Source of the DNA: Desulfurobacterium thermolithotrophum DSM 11699 | GTDB lineage: Bacteria; Aquificota; Aquificia; Desulfurobacteriales; Desulfurobacteriaceae | DNA length: 64,000 bases | Assembly: GCF_000191045.1 (NCBI RefSeq) | Contig: NC_015185.1 | Span: 1,356,001 to 1,420,000 of the forward strand | Direction of reading: 5' to 3' | Shown here: one piece after another, positions 8,225 to 19,248 of the stretch | Layout of the letters: the number at the start of each line of letters is the position of its first letter | Numbering within the stretch: position 1 is the stretch's first letter | The notes under the pieces: model-generated | What the model was told of the DNA's origin: nothing | The model's database searches: none | Seen by the model: the letters and a program-made list of their open reading frames with translations, nothing else | Made by a program: the position numbers and the translations under genes

Positions 8225-8803
8225 ATGCCGTTTGAGTTTATAAGAACTGAAATACCAGAAGTAGTTATTGTAAAGCCAAAAGTGTTTGGTGACGAAAGAG
8301 GTTTTTTTATGGAAACTTACAAAAAGTCTGATTTTGAGAAGGCTGGGATTGATACCGATTTTGTTCAGGATAATCATTCAAAATCTGTAAAAGGGGTATT
8401 GCGAGGGCTTCACTATCAGCTTGAACCAAAAGCTCAAGGAAAACTTGTAAGGTGTATAAAGGGAAAAGTTTTTGACGTTGCGGTTGATATAAGAAAGGGG
8501 AGTCCAACATTTGGAAAGTGGGTAGGAGTTGAACTTTCATCAGAAAACAAACTAATGCTTTGGATACCGAAAGGTTTTGCCCATGGTTTTTTGACTCTTT
8601 CAGAGGAAGCTGAAATTATTTATAAGGTTTCAGGTAGTGAATATTCACCAGAGCACGATAGAAGTATAAGGTGGAACGATCCGGATATAGGCATAGAGTG
8701 GCCACTGGATGGAGAGCCTATCCTTTCTGAGAAGGATAAGTTAGCTCCGTTTTTAAAGGATGCAGAGATAAATTTTGTGTATAAAACAACGGAGGTCAAA
8801 TGA
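8225..8803 (+). CDS. rmlC: dTDP-4-dehydrorhamnose 3,5-epimerase
   Basis: RmlC epimerises dTDP-4-keto-6-deoxyglucose at C3 and C5. Its 192 residues form a cupin with DERGFFMETYKKSDFEKAGI near residue 22, QDNHSKSVKGVLRGLHYQ (with the catalytic His of GLHYQ), RCIKGKVFDVAVDIRKGSPT and WIPKGFAHGFLTLSEEAEI. Length is standard. ATG at 8225 is preceded by AAGGAGAAAGG. Its last codons overlap rmlB by four bases (ATGA), implying coupled translation. Confidence 0.97.
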   Translation: MPFEFIRTEIPEVVIVKPKVFGDERGFFMETYKKSDFEKAGIDTDFVQDNHSKSVKGVLRGLHYQLEPKAQGKLVRCIKGKVFDVAVDIRKGSPTFGKWVGVELSSENKLMLWIPKGFAHGFLTLSEEAEIIYKVSGSEYSPEHDRSIRWNDPDIGIEWPLDGEPILSEKDKLAPFLKDAEINFVYKTTEVK

Positions 8804-9789
8804 AATTAGTTGTTACCGGTGGAGCAGGATTTATAGGAAGTGAATTTGTAAGACAGGCAGTAGAGAAAGGTTTAGAAACGGTTGTTGTTGATAAGCTTAC
8901 GTATGCAGGAGACTTAGAAAGATTAAAAGAAGTAGAAAATAAAATCAGTTTTTACAAGGCAGATATAACTAATAGAGAGTTTATAGAACACATATTTAAA
9001 GCAGAAAAACCTGATGTTGTTGTTCACTGGGCAGCAGAAAGCCACGTGGATAGAAGTATTTTAGATGCTACTCCATTTATTGAAACAAACGTGAAAGGAA
9101 CACAAATCCTCCTGGATGTAGCAAAAGAAACTGGTGTAAATCTCTTTGTAAATATTGCAACGGATGAAGTTTATGGAGAACTTGGAGAAGATGGACAGTT
9201 TTATGAAGATACGCCTCTTAATCCGAATTCTCCCTATTCTGTAAGTAAGGCTTCTGCTGACATGCTTGGAAGAGCTTATTATAGAACTTATGGATTACCG
9301 GTAATAACTGTTCGTCCTTCTAATAATTACGGTTACTGGCAGTATCCTGAAAAACTGATTCCCGTGGTTATCCTGAAGGCTTTAAACAATGAACCTATTC
9401 CCATCTATGGAACAGGTGAAAACCGTAGAGAGTGGCTTTTTGTTTCTGACTGCGCAGAAGCAGTGTTTGAAATTATAGAAAAAGGGAAACCTGGAGAAAT
9501 CTATAACGTTGGTAGTGGAGAAGAGAGAAGAAATATAGATGTAGTCAAGTCAATACTGCAAATACTAAACAAACCTGAAGATTTGATAACCTTTGTAAAA
9601 GATAGACCAGGACATGACTTTAGATATTCTCTTAATACAGAGAAGATAGAAAAAGAGCTCAGCTGGAAAGCCAAAGTAAAGTTTGAAGAGGGAATAGAGA
9701 AAACGGTAAAATGGTATCTTAAGAATCTTGATTGGGCTAAAAGAAAAGCAGAAGAACTTCATGATTACTGGAAAAAGGTTTATCGTTAA
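8800..9789 (+). CDS. rmlB: dTDP-glucose 4,6-dehydratase
   Basis: RmlB is an extended short-chain dehydrogenase that converts dTDP-glucose to the 4-keto-6-deoxy sugar. Evidence is the Rossmann motif GGAGFIGSEFVRQAVEKG at the N-terminus, AAESHVDRSI near residue 80, the IATDEVYGEL motif (Thr-Asp-Glu active-site triad), YSVSKASAD (YxxxK) and RPSNNYGYWQYPEKLIP. The protein has 329 residues, usual for the family. It overlaps rmlC by four bases, and a Uma2 gene follows 18 bases after the stop, so an accessory gene pair interrupts the usual rml operon before rmlD. Confidence 0.97.
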   Translation: MKLVVTGGAGFIGSEFVRQAVEKGLETVVVDKLTYAGDLERLKEVENKISFYKADITNREFIEHIFKAEKPDVVVHWAAESHVDRSILDATPFIETNVKGTQILLDVAKETGVNLFVNIATDEVYGELGEDGQFYEDTPLNPNSPYSVSKASADMLGRAYYRTYGLPVITVRPSNNYGYWQYPEKLIPVVILKALNNEPIPIYGTGENRREWLFVSDCAEAVFEIIEKGKPGEIYNVGSGEERRNIDVVKSILQILNKPEDLITFVKDRPGHDFRYSLNTEKIEKELSWKAKVKFEEGIEKTVKWYLKNLDWAKRKAEELHDYWKKVYR

Positions 9790-9807
9790 TTAAAGGTGAG
9801 GGGTTTG

Positions 9808-10350
9808 ATGGGATTGGCAGAAAAGTATCTTCCACGATACACATTTGAAGATTACAGGAAGTGGAAAGGGGATTGGGAGCTCATAGAAGGCATTCCTTAT
9901 GCAATGGCTCCTTCCCCCTTTGGAGTTCACCAGCAGGTTTTGATGGAAATAGGAAGACAGATCCTTAATCAGGTGAAGAGATGTAAAAATCTCTGCTACG
10001 TTTACCCTGAACTTGACTGGATAATAGACGAGGAAACCGTCTTAAGGCCTGACCTCATAGTAACCTGTAAAAAGGTGGAAAAATATCTTAAGGAAACTCC
10101 CGAAGTTGTTTTTGAGATTGTTTCAAAGTCAACAGCTCAAAAAGACGAACAACTTAAATTTTTGATATACGAAAGGGAAAAAGTGGACTTTTATGTTCTT
10201 GTCTATCCCAGCATTAAGAAGTTAAGAGTGTTCTCTCTTAAAAATGAGAAGTTTGAAAAGATATTTGAAGGAGATGAAGGGTCTTTTAAATTTACGCTGA
10301 AAAACGGATGTAGTTTCACACTCGAAATAGGAGAGCTTTTTAGAGAATAA
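9808..10350 (+). CDS. Uma2 family (DUF820) nuclease-fold protein
   Basis: This is a clear Uma2 protein: YTFEDYRKW and LIEGIPYAMAPSPFGVHQQV at the N-terminus, RPDLIVTC (catalytic Asp), PEVVFEIVSKST (the E-x-x-S/K motif) and KFLIYEREKVDFYVLVYP (K then Y-x-x-x-x-V-x-x-Y). The fold is PD-(D/E)xK; the substrate is unknown. ATG 9808 (180 aa) is chosen because AAGGTGAGG at 9793-9801 is spaced for it, and a GTG at 9796 would lie inside that site. It overlaps the following nucleotidyltransferase gene by one base. It differs strongly from the Uma2 gene at 6490, so it is not a recent duplicate. Confidence 0.85.
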   Translation: MGLAEKYLPRYTFEDYRKWKGDWELIEGIPYAMAPSPFGVHQQVLMEIGRQILNQVKRCKNLCYVYPELDWIIDEETVLRPDLIVTCKKVEKYLKETPEVVFEIVSKSTAQKDEQLKFLIYEREKVDFYVLVYPSIKKLRVFSLKNEKFEKIFEGDEGSFKFTLKNGCSFTLEIGELFRE

Positions 10351-10724
10351 TGAAGCTTAGAGCGTACACTCCCGACGATTATATGAAAATCGTTGGAAGA
10401 GCTATTGAGAAAGCAGTTAACAAGAGCTGTTTAATAATCTTTTTCGGTTCAATTTTAACCGATAAATTTTCCAGAACATCTGACATAGACGTTGGAGTTT
10501 TTTGCGGAGCTCCTTTAACTCCTAAGGAATATGTTAGTGTACTTGAGGAGATCGAAAAGGCTCCTATTTTGCGTGAAGTGGATCTGGTTGATCTTGCAAA
10601 AGTTGATGATGAAAGATTTTTATCTTCGATTCTGGAAAGGGGTAAGATTTGGAAAAGTTCGAGAGATCTCTTTCAAAGTTGGAGGGACTTAAAGGAAAAT
10701 GAGATACCTCATTTTTGGTGCTAA
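10350..10724 (+). CDS. MNT-type nucleotidyltransferase domain protein
   Basis: This 124-residue protein has the minimal nucleotidyltransferase signature: IIFFGSILTDKFSRTSDIDV, i.e. G-S followed about ten residues later by D-x-D, with a third acidic residue in REVDLVDL. MNT proteins act as antitoxins of HEPN RNases by AMPylating them. Normal proteins of this group end about ERGKIWKS; here about 20 further residues (RDLFQSWRDLKENEIPHFWC) read into the start of rmlD in another frame, as if a downstream gene had been removed. A short HEPN-like frame overlaps the tail. It overlaps Uma2 by one base at its start. Confidence 0.75.
   Translation: MKLRAYTPDDYMKIVGRAIEKAVNKSCLIIFFGSILTDKFSRTSDIDVGVFCGAPLTPKEYVSVLEEIEKAPILREVDLVDLAKVDDERFLSSILERGKIWKSSRDLFQSWRDLKENEIPHFWC
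10649..10702 (+). pseudogene. Possible remnant of a HEPN toxin gene
   Basis: In the +2 frame of the nucleotidyltransferase gene a TTG at 10649, preceded by GGAAAGGGG, opens a frame reading MEKFERSLSKLEGLKGK and then stops. HEPN partners of MNT proteins often begin with an M-E-K/R-F...L-x-x-L-E helix like this one. Only the first 17 codons survive before rmlD begins. The reading is suggestive rather than proven, since the sequence is short and overlaps a coding frame. Confidence 0.35.
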
Positions 10725-11549
10725 GGGACAGCTTGGAAGGGAATTTGTTAAGTGGTTAAGTGGGGGATTGGTTGAATCGTTGAAAGGGAAAACAGTGGAA
10801 TGGATAGGTGTAGGGAGAGAAGAGTGTGATATTTCGGATTTAAATCAAGTTTTAGAGCTCTTTGAAAGTACAAAACCGAATGTTGTTGTCAACTGTGCAG
10901 CCTATAATCTTGTAGATAAAGCTGAAGAAGATTATGTAAGTGCAGTGAAAGTAAATAGTGTTGGTGTTAGGAATCTGGCTTTTGCGTGTAATAGATATAG
11001 AGCTTTCTTGGTACACTACAGCACCGATTACGTATTTGACGGAAAGAAGGAAAATGCTCTATATATAGAGGATGATAAACCAAATCCTCTAAATGAATAC
11101 GGAAAGAGCAAACTGATAGGTGAGGAGTTTATAAAGGAAGAAATAGACAACTTTTTAATCCTTAGGGTTAGCTGGGTTTACGGTGAAGGTAGGCAAAACT
11201 TTATCTATAAACTTCTAAAGTGGGCAGAAAATAATGACTATTTAAAAATTTCTTACGATGAAATATCTGTTCCAACATCTACAAGGACAATTGTTGATGT
11301 AACTTTAAAAGCATTAAAAGAAGGTTTAGAAGGTTTATACCATTTAACAAACTCTGGTTATGCTTCTCGCTACGAATGGGCAAAAAAAGTTTTCAAGATA
11401 AAAAAAGTTAACAAGTTCATATATCCAGTTTCCAGCGAAATATTTAACTTACCTGCTAAAAGACCAAAGTTTTCTGCTATGAGCAATGAAAAAGTCTCAC
11501 AGGAATTGAACATAGAGATTCCAAGTTGGGAAGAAGAGTTGGTTGATTG

Positions 11550-11574
<25 letters not shown>
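10699..11574 (+). CDS. rmlD: dTDP-4-dehydrorhamnose reductase
   Basis: RmlD reduces the 4-keto group to give dTDP-L-rhamnose. The 291-residue protein shows LIFGAKGQLGREFVKWL (NADPH site), CDISDLNQVLELFE, VNCAAYNLVDKAEED near residue 72, STDYVFDG and YGKSKLIGE (YxxxK). Two parts are repeat-derived: an insert of about 15 residues at 18-33 (SGGLVESLKGKT) between the first helix and second strand, and the C-terminus (EELVDWLNRRMEE). ATG at 10699 has AAAGGA upstream and overlaps the nucleotidyltransferase gene. It completes the rhamnose pathway in the locus. Confidence 0.95.
10748..10808. repeat. Repeat array inside rmlD
   Basis: The forward units TTAAGTGG, TTAAGTGGG, GGATTGG, TTGAATCG, TTGAAAGGG, GTGGAATGG lie in frame and contain no stop. 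They encode an insert not expected in RmlD. Confidence 0.65.
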
Positions 11575-14728
<3,154 letters not shown>

Positions 14729-14737
14729 GGAGCCACT

Positions 14738-16255
14738 ATGGTTTTTACTGTTAGAAGTTTTGCAGTGGTGGGGGTTGATGGAGTTGAAGTAAAAGTTGAA
14801 GTAGATGCCGGGAGGGGACTGCCGGGAACAGTAATTGTTGGACTTCCCGATTCTGCCGTTAAGGAAAGTAAAGAAAGAGTAAAAGCTGCGATTGTGAATT
14901 CAGGCTATCCTTTTCCGACGAAGAAAATAGTTGTAAATCTTGCACCTGCGGATGTCAAAAAGGAAGGGACTCTTTACGACCTTCCTATAGCACTCGGGAT
15001 TCTCGGTTCTGCTAACTTGGTTTTTCCGGAAAAGTTAAATGATTACATAATAGCGGGAGAGCTCGGGCTAAAAGGAGAGGTTGGACGGATAAAAGGAATT
15101 TTATCTGCTGCTATCTTAGCAAAAGAAAAAGGTTTTAAAGGAATTATTGTTCCTGAAGGTAACGTTGAAGAAGCTACATTAATAGATGGAATTGAAGTAA
15201 TTCCTGTAAAGAATCTTGTTGAAGTAGTTTCTTTCTTAAATGGAGACCTTGAAATAGAACCTGCAGGAAAAAAGGAAATTGATACAAAGTATGAGTTTGA
15301 AGTTGATATGTCTGATATCGTTGGGCAATATCAGGCAAAAAGAGCTCTCGAAATAGCAGCAGCCGGGCATCACAACCTTTTTATGATAGGTCCACCAGGC
15401 TCTGGAAAAACAATGCTTGCAAGAAGACTTCCCACGATTATGCCTCCAATGAGTGAGGAAGAAATAGTAGAAACAACAAAAATCTATAGTGTTGCAGGAC
15501 TTTTTTCTGAAATTCCTGTAGTAAAGAGACCGTTTAGAGCTCCTCACTCAGGAGCTTCTGAAGTTGCTCTTATAGGTGGGGGAGCTTCTCTAAAACCAGG
15601 GGAAGTAAGTTTATCTCATAATGGAGTTTTATTCCTTGATGAAATGGCAGAATTTAAACGTTCGGCGTTGGAAGCTTTAAGACAGCCCTTAGAAGACGGT
15701 TTTGTAACTATTTCAAGAGCTTCAGGAACTGTTACCTTCCCTGCAAATTTTAGTCTGGTAGCGGCTTCCAATCCCTGTCCCTGCGGTTTCAGAGGGTTTG
15801 AAGATGAAAATCACTACTGCAAATGCTCTCCTTCACAGGTAAAGAAGTACCTTGGAAAAATCTCGGGTCCCATTATGGACAGAATAGACATCCACATTAC
15901 GGTTCCTGCCGTAAAGCCGGAAGAGCTAAAAAATAAGAAGACCGGAGAAACCTCAGAAAAGATAAGAGAAAGGGTTATAAGTGCTCACGAAATTCAGAAA
16001 AGACGTTTCGAGGATTTAAAGATAAACTTTAACTCCCAGATGGGGAGAAGAGAAATTTTACAATTTTGTAAATTAGAAGGAGAAGCAGAAGAGCTCCTAA
16101 ATAGCGCTGTAAAAACTCTCGGACTGTCTGCAAGAGCTTACGGCAGAGTTTTAAAACTTTCCCGAACCATTGCTGATTTATCAGGAAGTGATTTGATTAC
16201 AAGAGTTCACATAGCAGAGGCATTAAGTTATAGACCCGTTGATTTAGTTAATTAG
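14738..16255 (+). CDS. comM: ComM/YifB family Mg-chelatase-like AAA+ ATPase
   Basis: The protein has 505 residues. An N-terminal Lon-like/ChlI domain (GLPGTVIVGLPDSAVKESKE near residue 27) is followed by an AAA+ core with Walker A GPPGSGKTMLARRLP (near 214), Walker B VLFLDEMAEF and the sensor segment VAASNPCPCGFRG, then a C-terminal Mg-chelatase domain (ARAYGRVLKLSRTIADL). ComM of gamma-proteobacteria is a helicase that drives branch migration in natural transformation, so a similar role is plausible. ATG 14738 has AAGGAGCC upstream, nine bases after pglB, so it may be co-transcribed with the glycan locus although functionally unrelated. Confidence 0.95.
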   Translation: MVFTVRSFAVVGVDGVEVKVEVDAGRGLPGTVIVGLPDSAVKESKERVKAAIVNSGYPFPTKKIVVNLAPADVKKEGTLYDLPIALGILGSANLVFPEKLNDYIIAGELGLKGEVGRIKGILSAAILAKEKGFKGIIVPEGNVEEATLIDGIEVIPVKNLVEVVSFLNGDLEIEPAGKKEIDTKYEFEVDMSDIVGQYQAKRALEIAAAGHHNLFMIGPPGSGKTMLARRLPTIMPPMSEEEIVETTKIYSVAGLFSEIPVVKRPFRAPHSGASEVALIGGGASLKPGEVSLSHNGVLFLDEMAEFKRSALEALRQPLEDGFVTISRASGTVTFPANFSLVAASNPCPCGFRGFEDENHYCKCSPSQVKKYLGKISGPIMDRIDIHITVPAVKPEELKNKKTGETSEKIRERVISAHEIQKRRFEDLKINFNSQMGRREILQFCKLEGEAEELLNSAVKTLGLSARAYGRVLKLSRTIADLSGSDLITRVHIAEALSYRPVDLVN

Positions 16256-16285
16256 TTTAACTATTTAACCATATATGGGGATACG

Positions 16286-16636
16286 TTGAAAAGATTAGCG
16301 ATGGCACTATTTCTGTTTACTTTCTCCTATGGCAATGCTTTTGCTGGGACAGGGTGGTTTCGTATAGAGAAGGGACACTCTCTCTATTTTAAGCCTTTTG
16401 TTGACGTTAAGCTCCAAAAAGATGTAATGGTGCTTTTTGTTACCAGTAAAGGGAAAATTTACAGAGGAAAGTGTAGAGAGAAAACAATAAAAGACGCTTG
16501 CTCAATAACACCCAGAAAAAGATTTCGAGATAATACTGAAAGCATTCGTTATATAATTTTAAGACTTAAAAAATTTTACGCACCTGAAGTTATAAAAACG
16601 GGGGTTGTAGATAATTTAAATGTCAAGGATAGATAG
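16286..16636 (+). CDS. Small exported hypothetical protein
   Basis: TTG at 16286 opens a 116-residue protein with a signal peptide (KRLAMALFLFTFSYGNAFAG, cleavage expected after the second Ala of AFA). The mature part is basic, with GTGWFRIEKGHSLYFKPFVDV, two cysteines (KCREKTIKDACSI) about eight residues apart that could form a disulfide, and a Lys-rich C-terminus. I do not recognise the family. The short intergenic gap before it contains a last trace of the repeat family (TTTAACTATTTAACC, 16257-16271). It ends about 90 bases before the 398-bp structured element. Confidence 0.6.
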   Translation: MKRLAMALFLFTFSYGNAFAGTGWFRIEKGHSLYFKPFVDVKLQKDVMVLFVTSKGKIYRGKCREKTIKDACSITPRKRFRDNTESIRYIILRLKKFYAPEVIKTGVVDNLNVKDR

Positions 16637-16726
16637 TTGTTAAAGTATGTTGCTTTGTAGATCAAAGGAAATCTATAACTAGTTTTACAGCTTTTGTTTT
16701 TCTTAAGTTCAAGAGATTTTTGTACA

Positions 16727-17124
16727 TGTGAACTACCTACGACTAAAGTCGCAGGCTTCGTGGAGGTTTGCACGCTTCTTGCGTGCCTTACTCCACAGGC
16801 GGGTTCACGCCGCCTCTACTCCTATCCCTGCAAAAAGCAGAGATTCGGAGATACCTTCTATCTCGCTCCAGTCCCCACCCCACGCCTGCACAAAGCAGAC
16901 GGACCGTCTACTGGAGCCTCTTTCCCGGCCTATTCAGTTGTTCAAAGACCTTGCGGTAGGTGTTCACCTACCGCTCCTTTCACCACCCTTAGCTGGTTTT
17001 CAACTCCTTCTGGAGTCGGTGGTGAAAGTAACCACTTTAATTTTACCACAACACCCCTTCAGGGTGTCGGGCTGTATCCCTGCTTTGAAAAGCGGGGTTT
17101 TAGCCCGTGTTTTTTCTATAAAAA
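16727..17124 (-). mobile_element. Structured non-autonomous element, copy 1 (IS605/ISC-like ends)
   Basis: This 398-bp segment is repeated at 62001-62404 with about 96% identity, sharp edges and different flanks. It has no credible protein. On the minus strand it ends with a hairpin CCTGCGACTTTAGTCGTAGG followed by TAGTTCACA, the right-end form of IS200/IS605-type elements. The other end carries GGGCT..CCCGC..GCGGGG..AGCCC. The interior is full of stems: GCGGTAGGTG/CACCTACCGC at 16953-16974 and CTTTCACCACC/GGTGGTGAAAG. It probably encodes an omega-RNA-like structured RNA on the minus strand. It lies between convergent genes and disrupts neither. Confidence 0.65.
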
Positions 17125-17148
17125 GGGGAGGATAAACTCCCCTTTATT
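17119..17148 (-). terminator. Rho-independent terminator of leuC
   Basis: On the minus strand AAAGGGGAG, a loop TTTATC, CTCCCCTTT and a T-run follow the leuC stop directly. The hairpin also reads well on the plus strand. It abuts the structured element, whose edge is within the T-run. Confidence 0.85.
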
Positions 17149-18423
17149 TTAATTTTCAGAACCAACAACTTCATCTGGATGTGCAATTCTACCAAAGACA
17201 GCAGAAGCAGCAGCAACTGCTGGAGATGCAAGATAAACTTCACTTTCTGGATGTCCCATTCTTCCAACAAAGTTCCTGTTAGTTGTAGCAACTGCTCTTT
17301 CACCTTTTGCAAGAATTCCCATGTGTCCACCAAGACATGGACCACAGGTTGGTGTTGAAACGACACATTCAGCCTCTATAAAGATATCTATAAGTCCTTC
17401 CTTCATAGCTTGTCTGTAGATTTCCTGAGTTGCAGGAATAACAATACATCTAACATTTGGATTCACTTTCTTACCTTTAAGTATTTGCGCTGCAATTCTG
17501 AGATCGCTGATTCTTCCGTTTGTACAAGAACCTATAACAACTTGATCAATCGTTACATGAGTTGCTTCTGTAACAGGCCTTGTATTTGATGGAAGATATG
17601 GGAATGCAACTTGAGGTTCTATCTTTGAAACATCTATTTCGTAAACTTCTGAGTATTCGGCATCAGGATCAGATTTATATAGTTTATAAGGTCTTTTTGC
17701 TCTGCCCTTTACGTACTCAAGAGTCTTTTCGTCTGGTTCGATGATTCCATTCTTCGCTCCAGCTTCAATTGCCATGTTGCAGATTGTGAATCTATCGTCC
17801 ATTGGAAGATCTCTTATGGCTTCTCCAGTGTGTTCCATTGTCTTATAAAGAGCTCCATCAACTCCAATCATTCCAATTACATAAAGAATTAAATCCTTAC
17901 CGCTTACCCACTTTTGACGCTTTCCGTAGTAAATGAATTTCATCTGCTCAGGAACTTTAAACCAAACTTCTCCTGTAAGCCATGCATAAGCCATGTCTGT
18001 GGAACCGACTCCTGTTGAAAAAGCACCGAGAGCTCCATAAGTACATGTATGAGAATCTGCGCCAATTACAACATCTCCAGGTACAACTACTCCTTGCTCT
18101 GGAAGAAGAGCATGTTCGATTCCCACTCTTCCTTCAGACCAAAAGTGTTTAATGTTGAACTCCTTTGCAAAATCTCTCATCATTTTCACTTGTTCTGCAG
18201 CTTTTATATCTTTCGCGGGGACAAAGTGGTCTGGAACAAGAGCAATTCTTTCTCTGTCCCACACGTCTTTAGCACCAAGAGCTTTAATTTGCTTTATTGC
18301 AATAGGAGCTGTAACGTCATTTGCAAGAGCAATGTCAACTTTACACATTATCAATTCACCAGGATATACCTCTTTTTTTCCAGCGTGGTCTGCAAGAATT
18401 TTTTGAGTAATCGTCATTCCCAT
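17149..18423 (-). CDS. leuC: 3-isopropylmalate dehydratase large subunit (archaeal/HacA type)
   Basis: With LeuD this enzyme isomerises 2- to 3-isopropylmalate in leucine synthesis. The 424-residue length and the short form of the domain belong to the type-2 (archaeal-like) subgroup shared with homoaconitase. Iron-sulfur ligands lie in [18 protein letters not shown] (first Cys near residue 302) and [16 protein letters not shown] (Cys pair). Substrate residues are in [20 protein letters not shown]. No leuD lies in this window. ATG 18423 is supported by AAAGGAG upstream on the minus strand. Confidence 0.93.
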   Translation of the reverse strand: MGMTITQKILADHAGKKEVYPGELIMCKVDIALANDVTAPIAIKQIKALGAKDVWDRERIALVPDHFVPAKDIKAAEQVKMMRDFAKEFNIKHFWSEGRVGIEHALLPEQGVVVPGDVVIGADSHTCTYGALGAFSTGVGSTDMAYAWLTGEVWFKVPEQMKFIYYGKRQKWVSGKDLILYVIGMIGVDGALYKTMEHTGEAIRDLPMDDRFTICNMAIEAGAKNGIIEPDEKTLEYVKGRAKRPYKLYKSDPDAEYSEVYEIDVSKIEPQVAFPYLPSNTRPVTEATHVTIDQVVIGSCTNGRISDLRIAAQILKGKKVNPNVRCIVIPATQEIYRQAMKEGLIDIFIEAECVVSTPTCGPCLGGHMGILAKGERAVATTNRNFVGRMGHPESEVYLASPAVAAASAVFGRIAHPDEVVGSEN

Positions 18424-18471
18424 CGCTATTACTCCTTTGAAAAATTTTGATTAAAAATTATAACAGTAAAG

Positions 18472-19248
18472 TTAAATGTGCTTATCGCCTACTAAAAAAA
18501 TAGGACCATATTTTGTTTCAGCAATTCTTACATCTATTTCGTAAATTTCTGAAAGAAGATCTTCATTTAAAATATCCTCTTTATTTCCTATGAAGTACTT
18601 GTTATAACCAATAAGGATTACTTTTTCTATATAATCCCAGACAAAATTTAAATCATGTGTAACCATACATATTCCAAATCCGTTTTTCTTATGAAGATCA
18701 TCTATAAGTTTAAGAATTCTTTTACTGCTTTTTAAATCAACTCCTGTCGTTGGTTCATCCAAAAATATGTAGTGGGGATTATTAACAAGAGCTCTCGCTA
18801 TAAGAACTTTTCTTTGTTGTCCTCCTGAAAGGGAGTTAAATTGTTTATTTGCTATTTTATCTATTCCTAAAAGCTTCATCCAACAAAGAGCAATCTCTTT
18901 TTCTCTGTCTGTTATTCTCTGAAACCTTCCAAATCTTGGGAAAAAACCTGATAGAACAACATCAAAAGCTGTAGCAGGAAAGTGATGTGAATAGTTTTCC
19001 ATTTGAGGAACGTAACTTAAAAATTTTCTTTCTTCGCATCTTTTCGTACAATCCACACCGTGAATGTAAACTTTCCCTGATATTGGTGGAACTATCCCTA
19101 ATATAGTCTTCATAAGAGTACTTTTACCAACACCATTAGGACCAACAACAACCCAGAACTCTCCTTCAGCCATATGAAAGGAAAGCCCTTTAACAAGAGG
19201 TTTTCCATACCCTATTGTTAAATTTTCAACTCTAACTCCCTCCAACAT
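18472..19248 (-). CDS. ABC transporter ATP-binding protein, metal (ZnuC/MntB) type
   Basis: The 258-residue ATPase has Walker A GPNGVGKSTLMKTILG (residues about 37-52), the Q-loop PQMENYSHHFPATAFDVV, signature SLSGGQQRKVLIARAL, Walker B YIFLDEPTTGVD and switch His in MVTHDLNFV. The HFPATAFDVVLSGF stretch is typical of zinc/manganese importers of the ZnuC family. No membrane permease is adjacent; a solute-binding protein of the same class sits at 37909, far away. The start is ATG 19248, which shares its A with the stop of the upstream DsbC-like gene. GTG 19251 is an alternative. Confidence 0.85.
   Translation of the reverse strand: MLEGVRVENLTIGYGKPLVKGLSFHMAEGEFWVVVGPNGVGKSTLMKTILGIVPPISGKVYIHGVDCTKRCEERKFLSYVPQMENYSHHFPATAFDVVLSGFFPRFGRFQRITDREKEIALCWMKLLGIDKIANKQFNSLSGGQQRKVLIARALVNNPHYIFLDEPTTGVDLKSSKRILKLIDDLHKKNGFGICMVTHDLNFVWDYIEKVILIGYNKYFIGNKEDILNEDLLSEIYEIDVRIAETKYGPIFLVGDKHI

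Noticed and set aside
16694..17152. Several overlapping plus-strand frames of 63-152 codons inside the first structured element, repeated at 62.0 kb
   Set aside because: They are Cys/Ser/Pro-rich with no family features, lie in a highly folded sequence, and the copies differ by small insertions of one and five bases that would shift the frame. The conserved thing is the stem structure.
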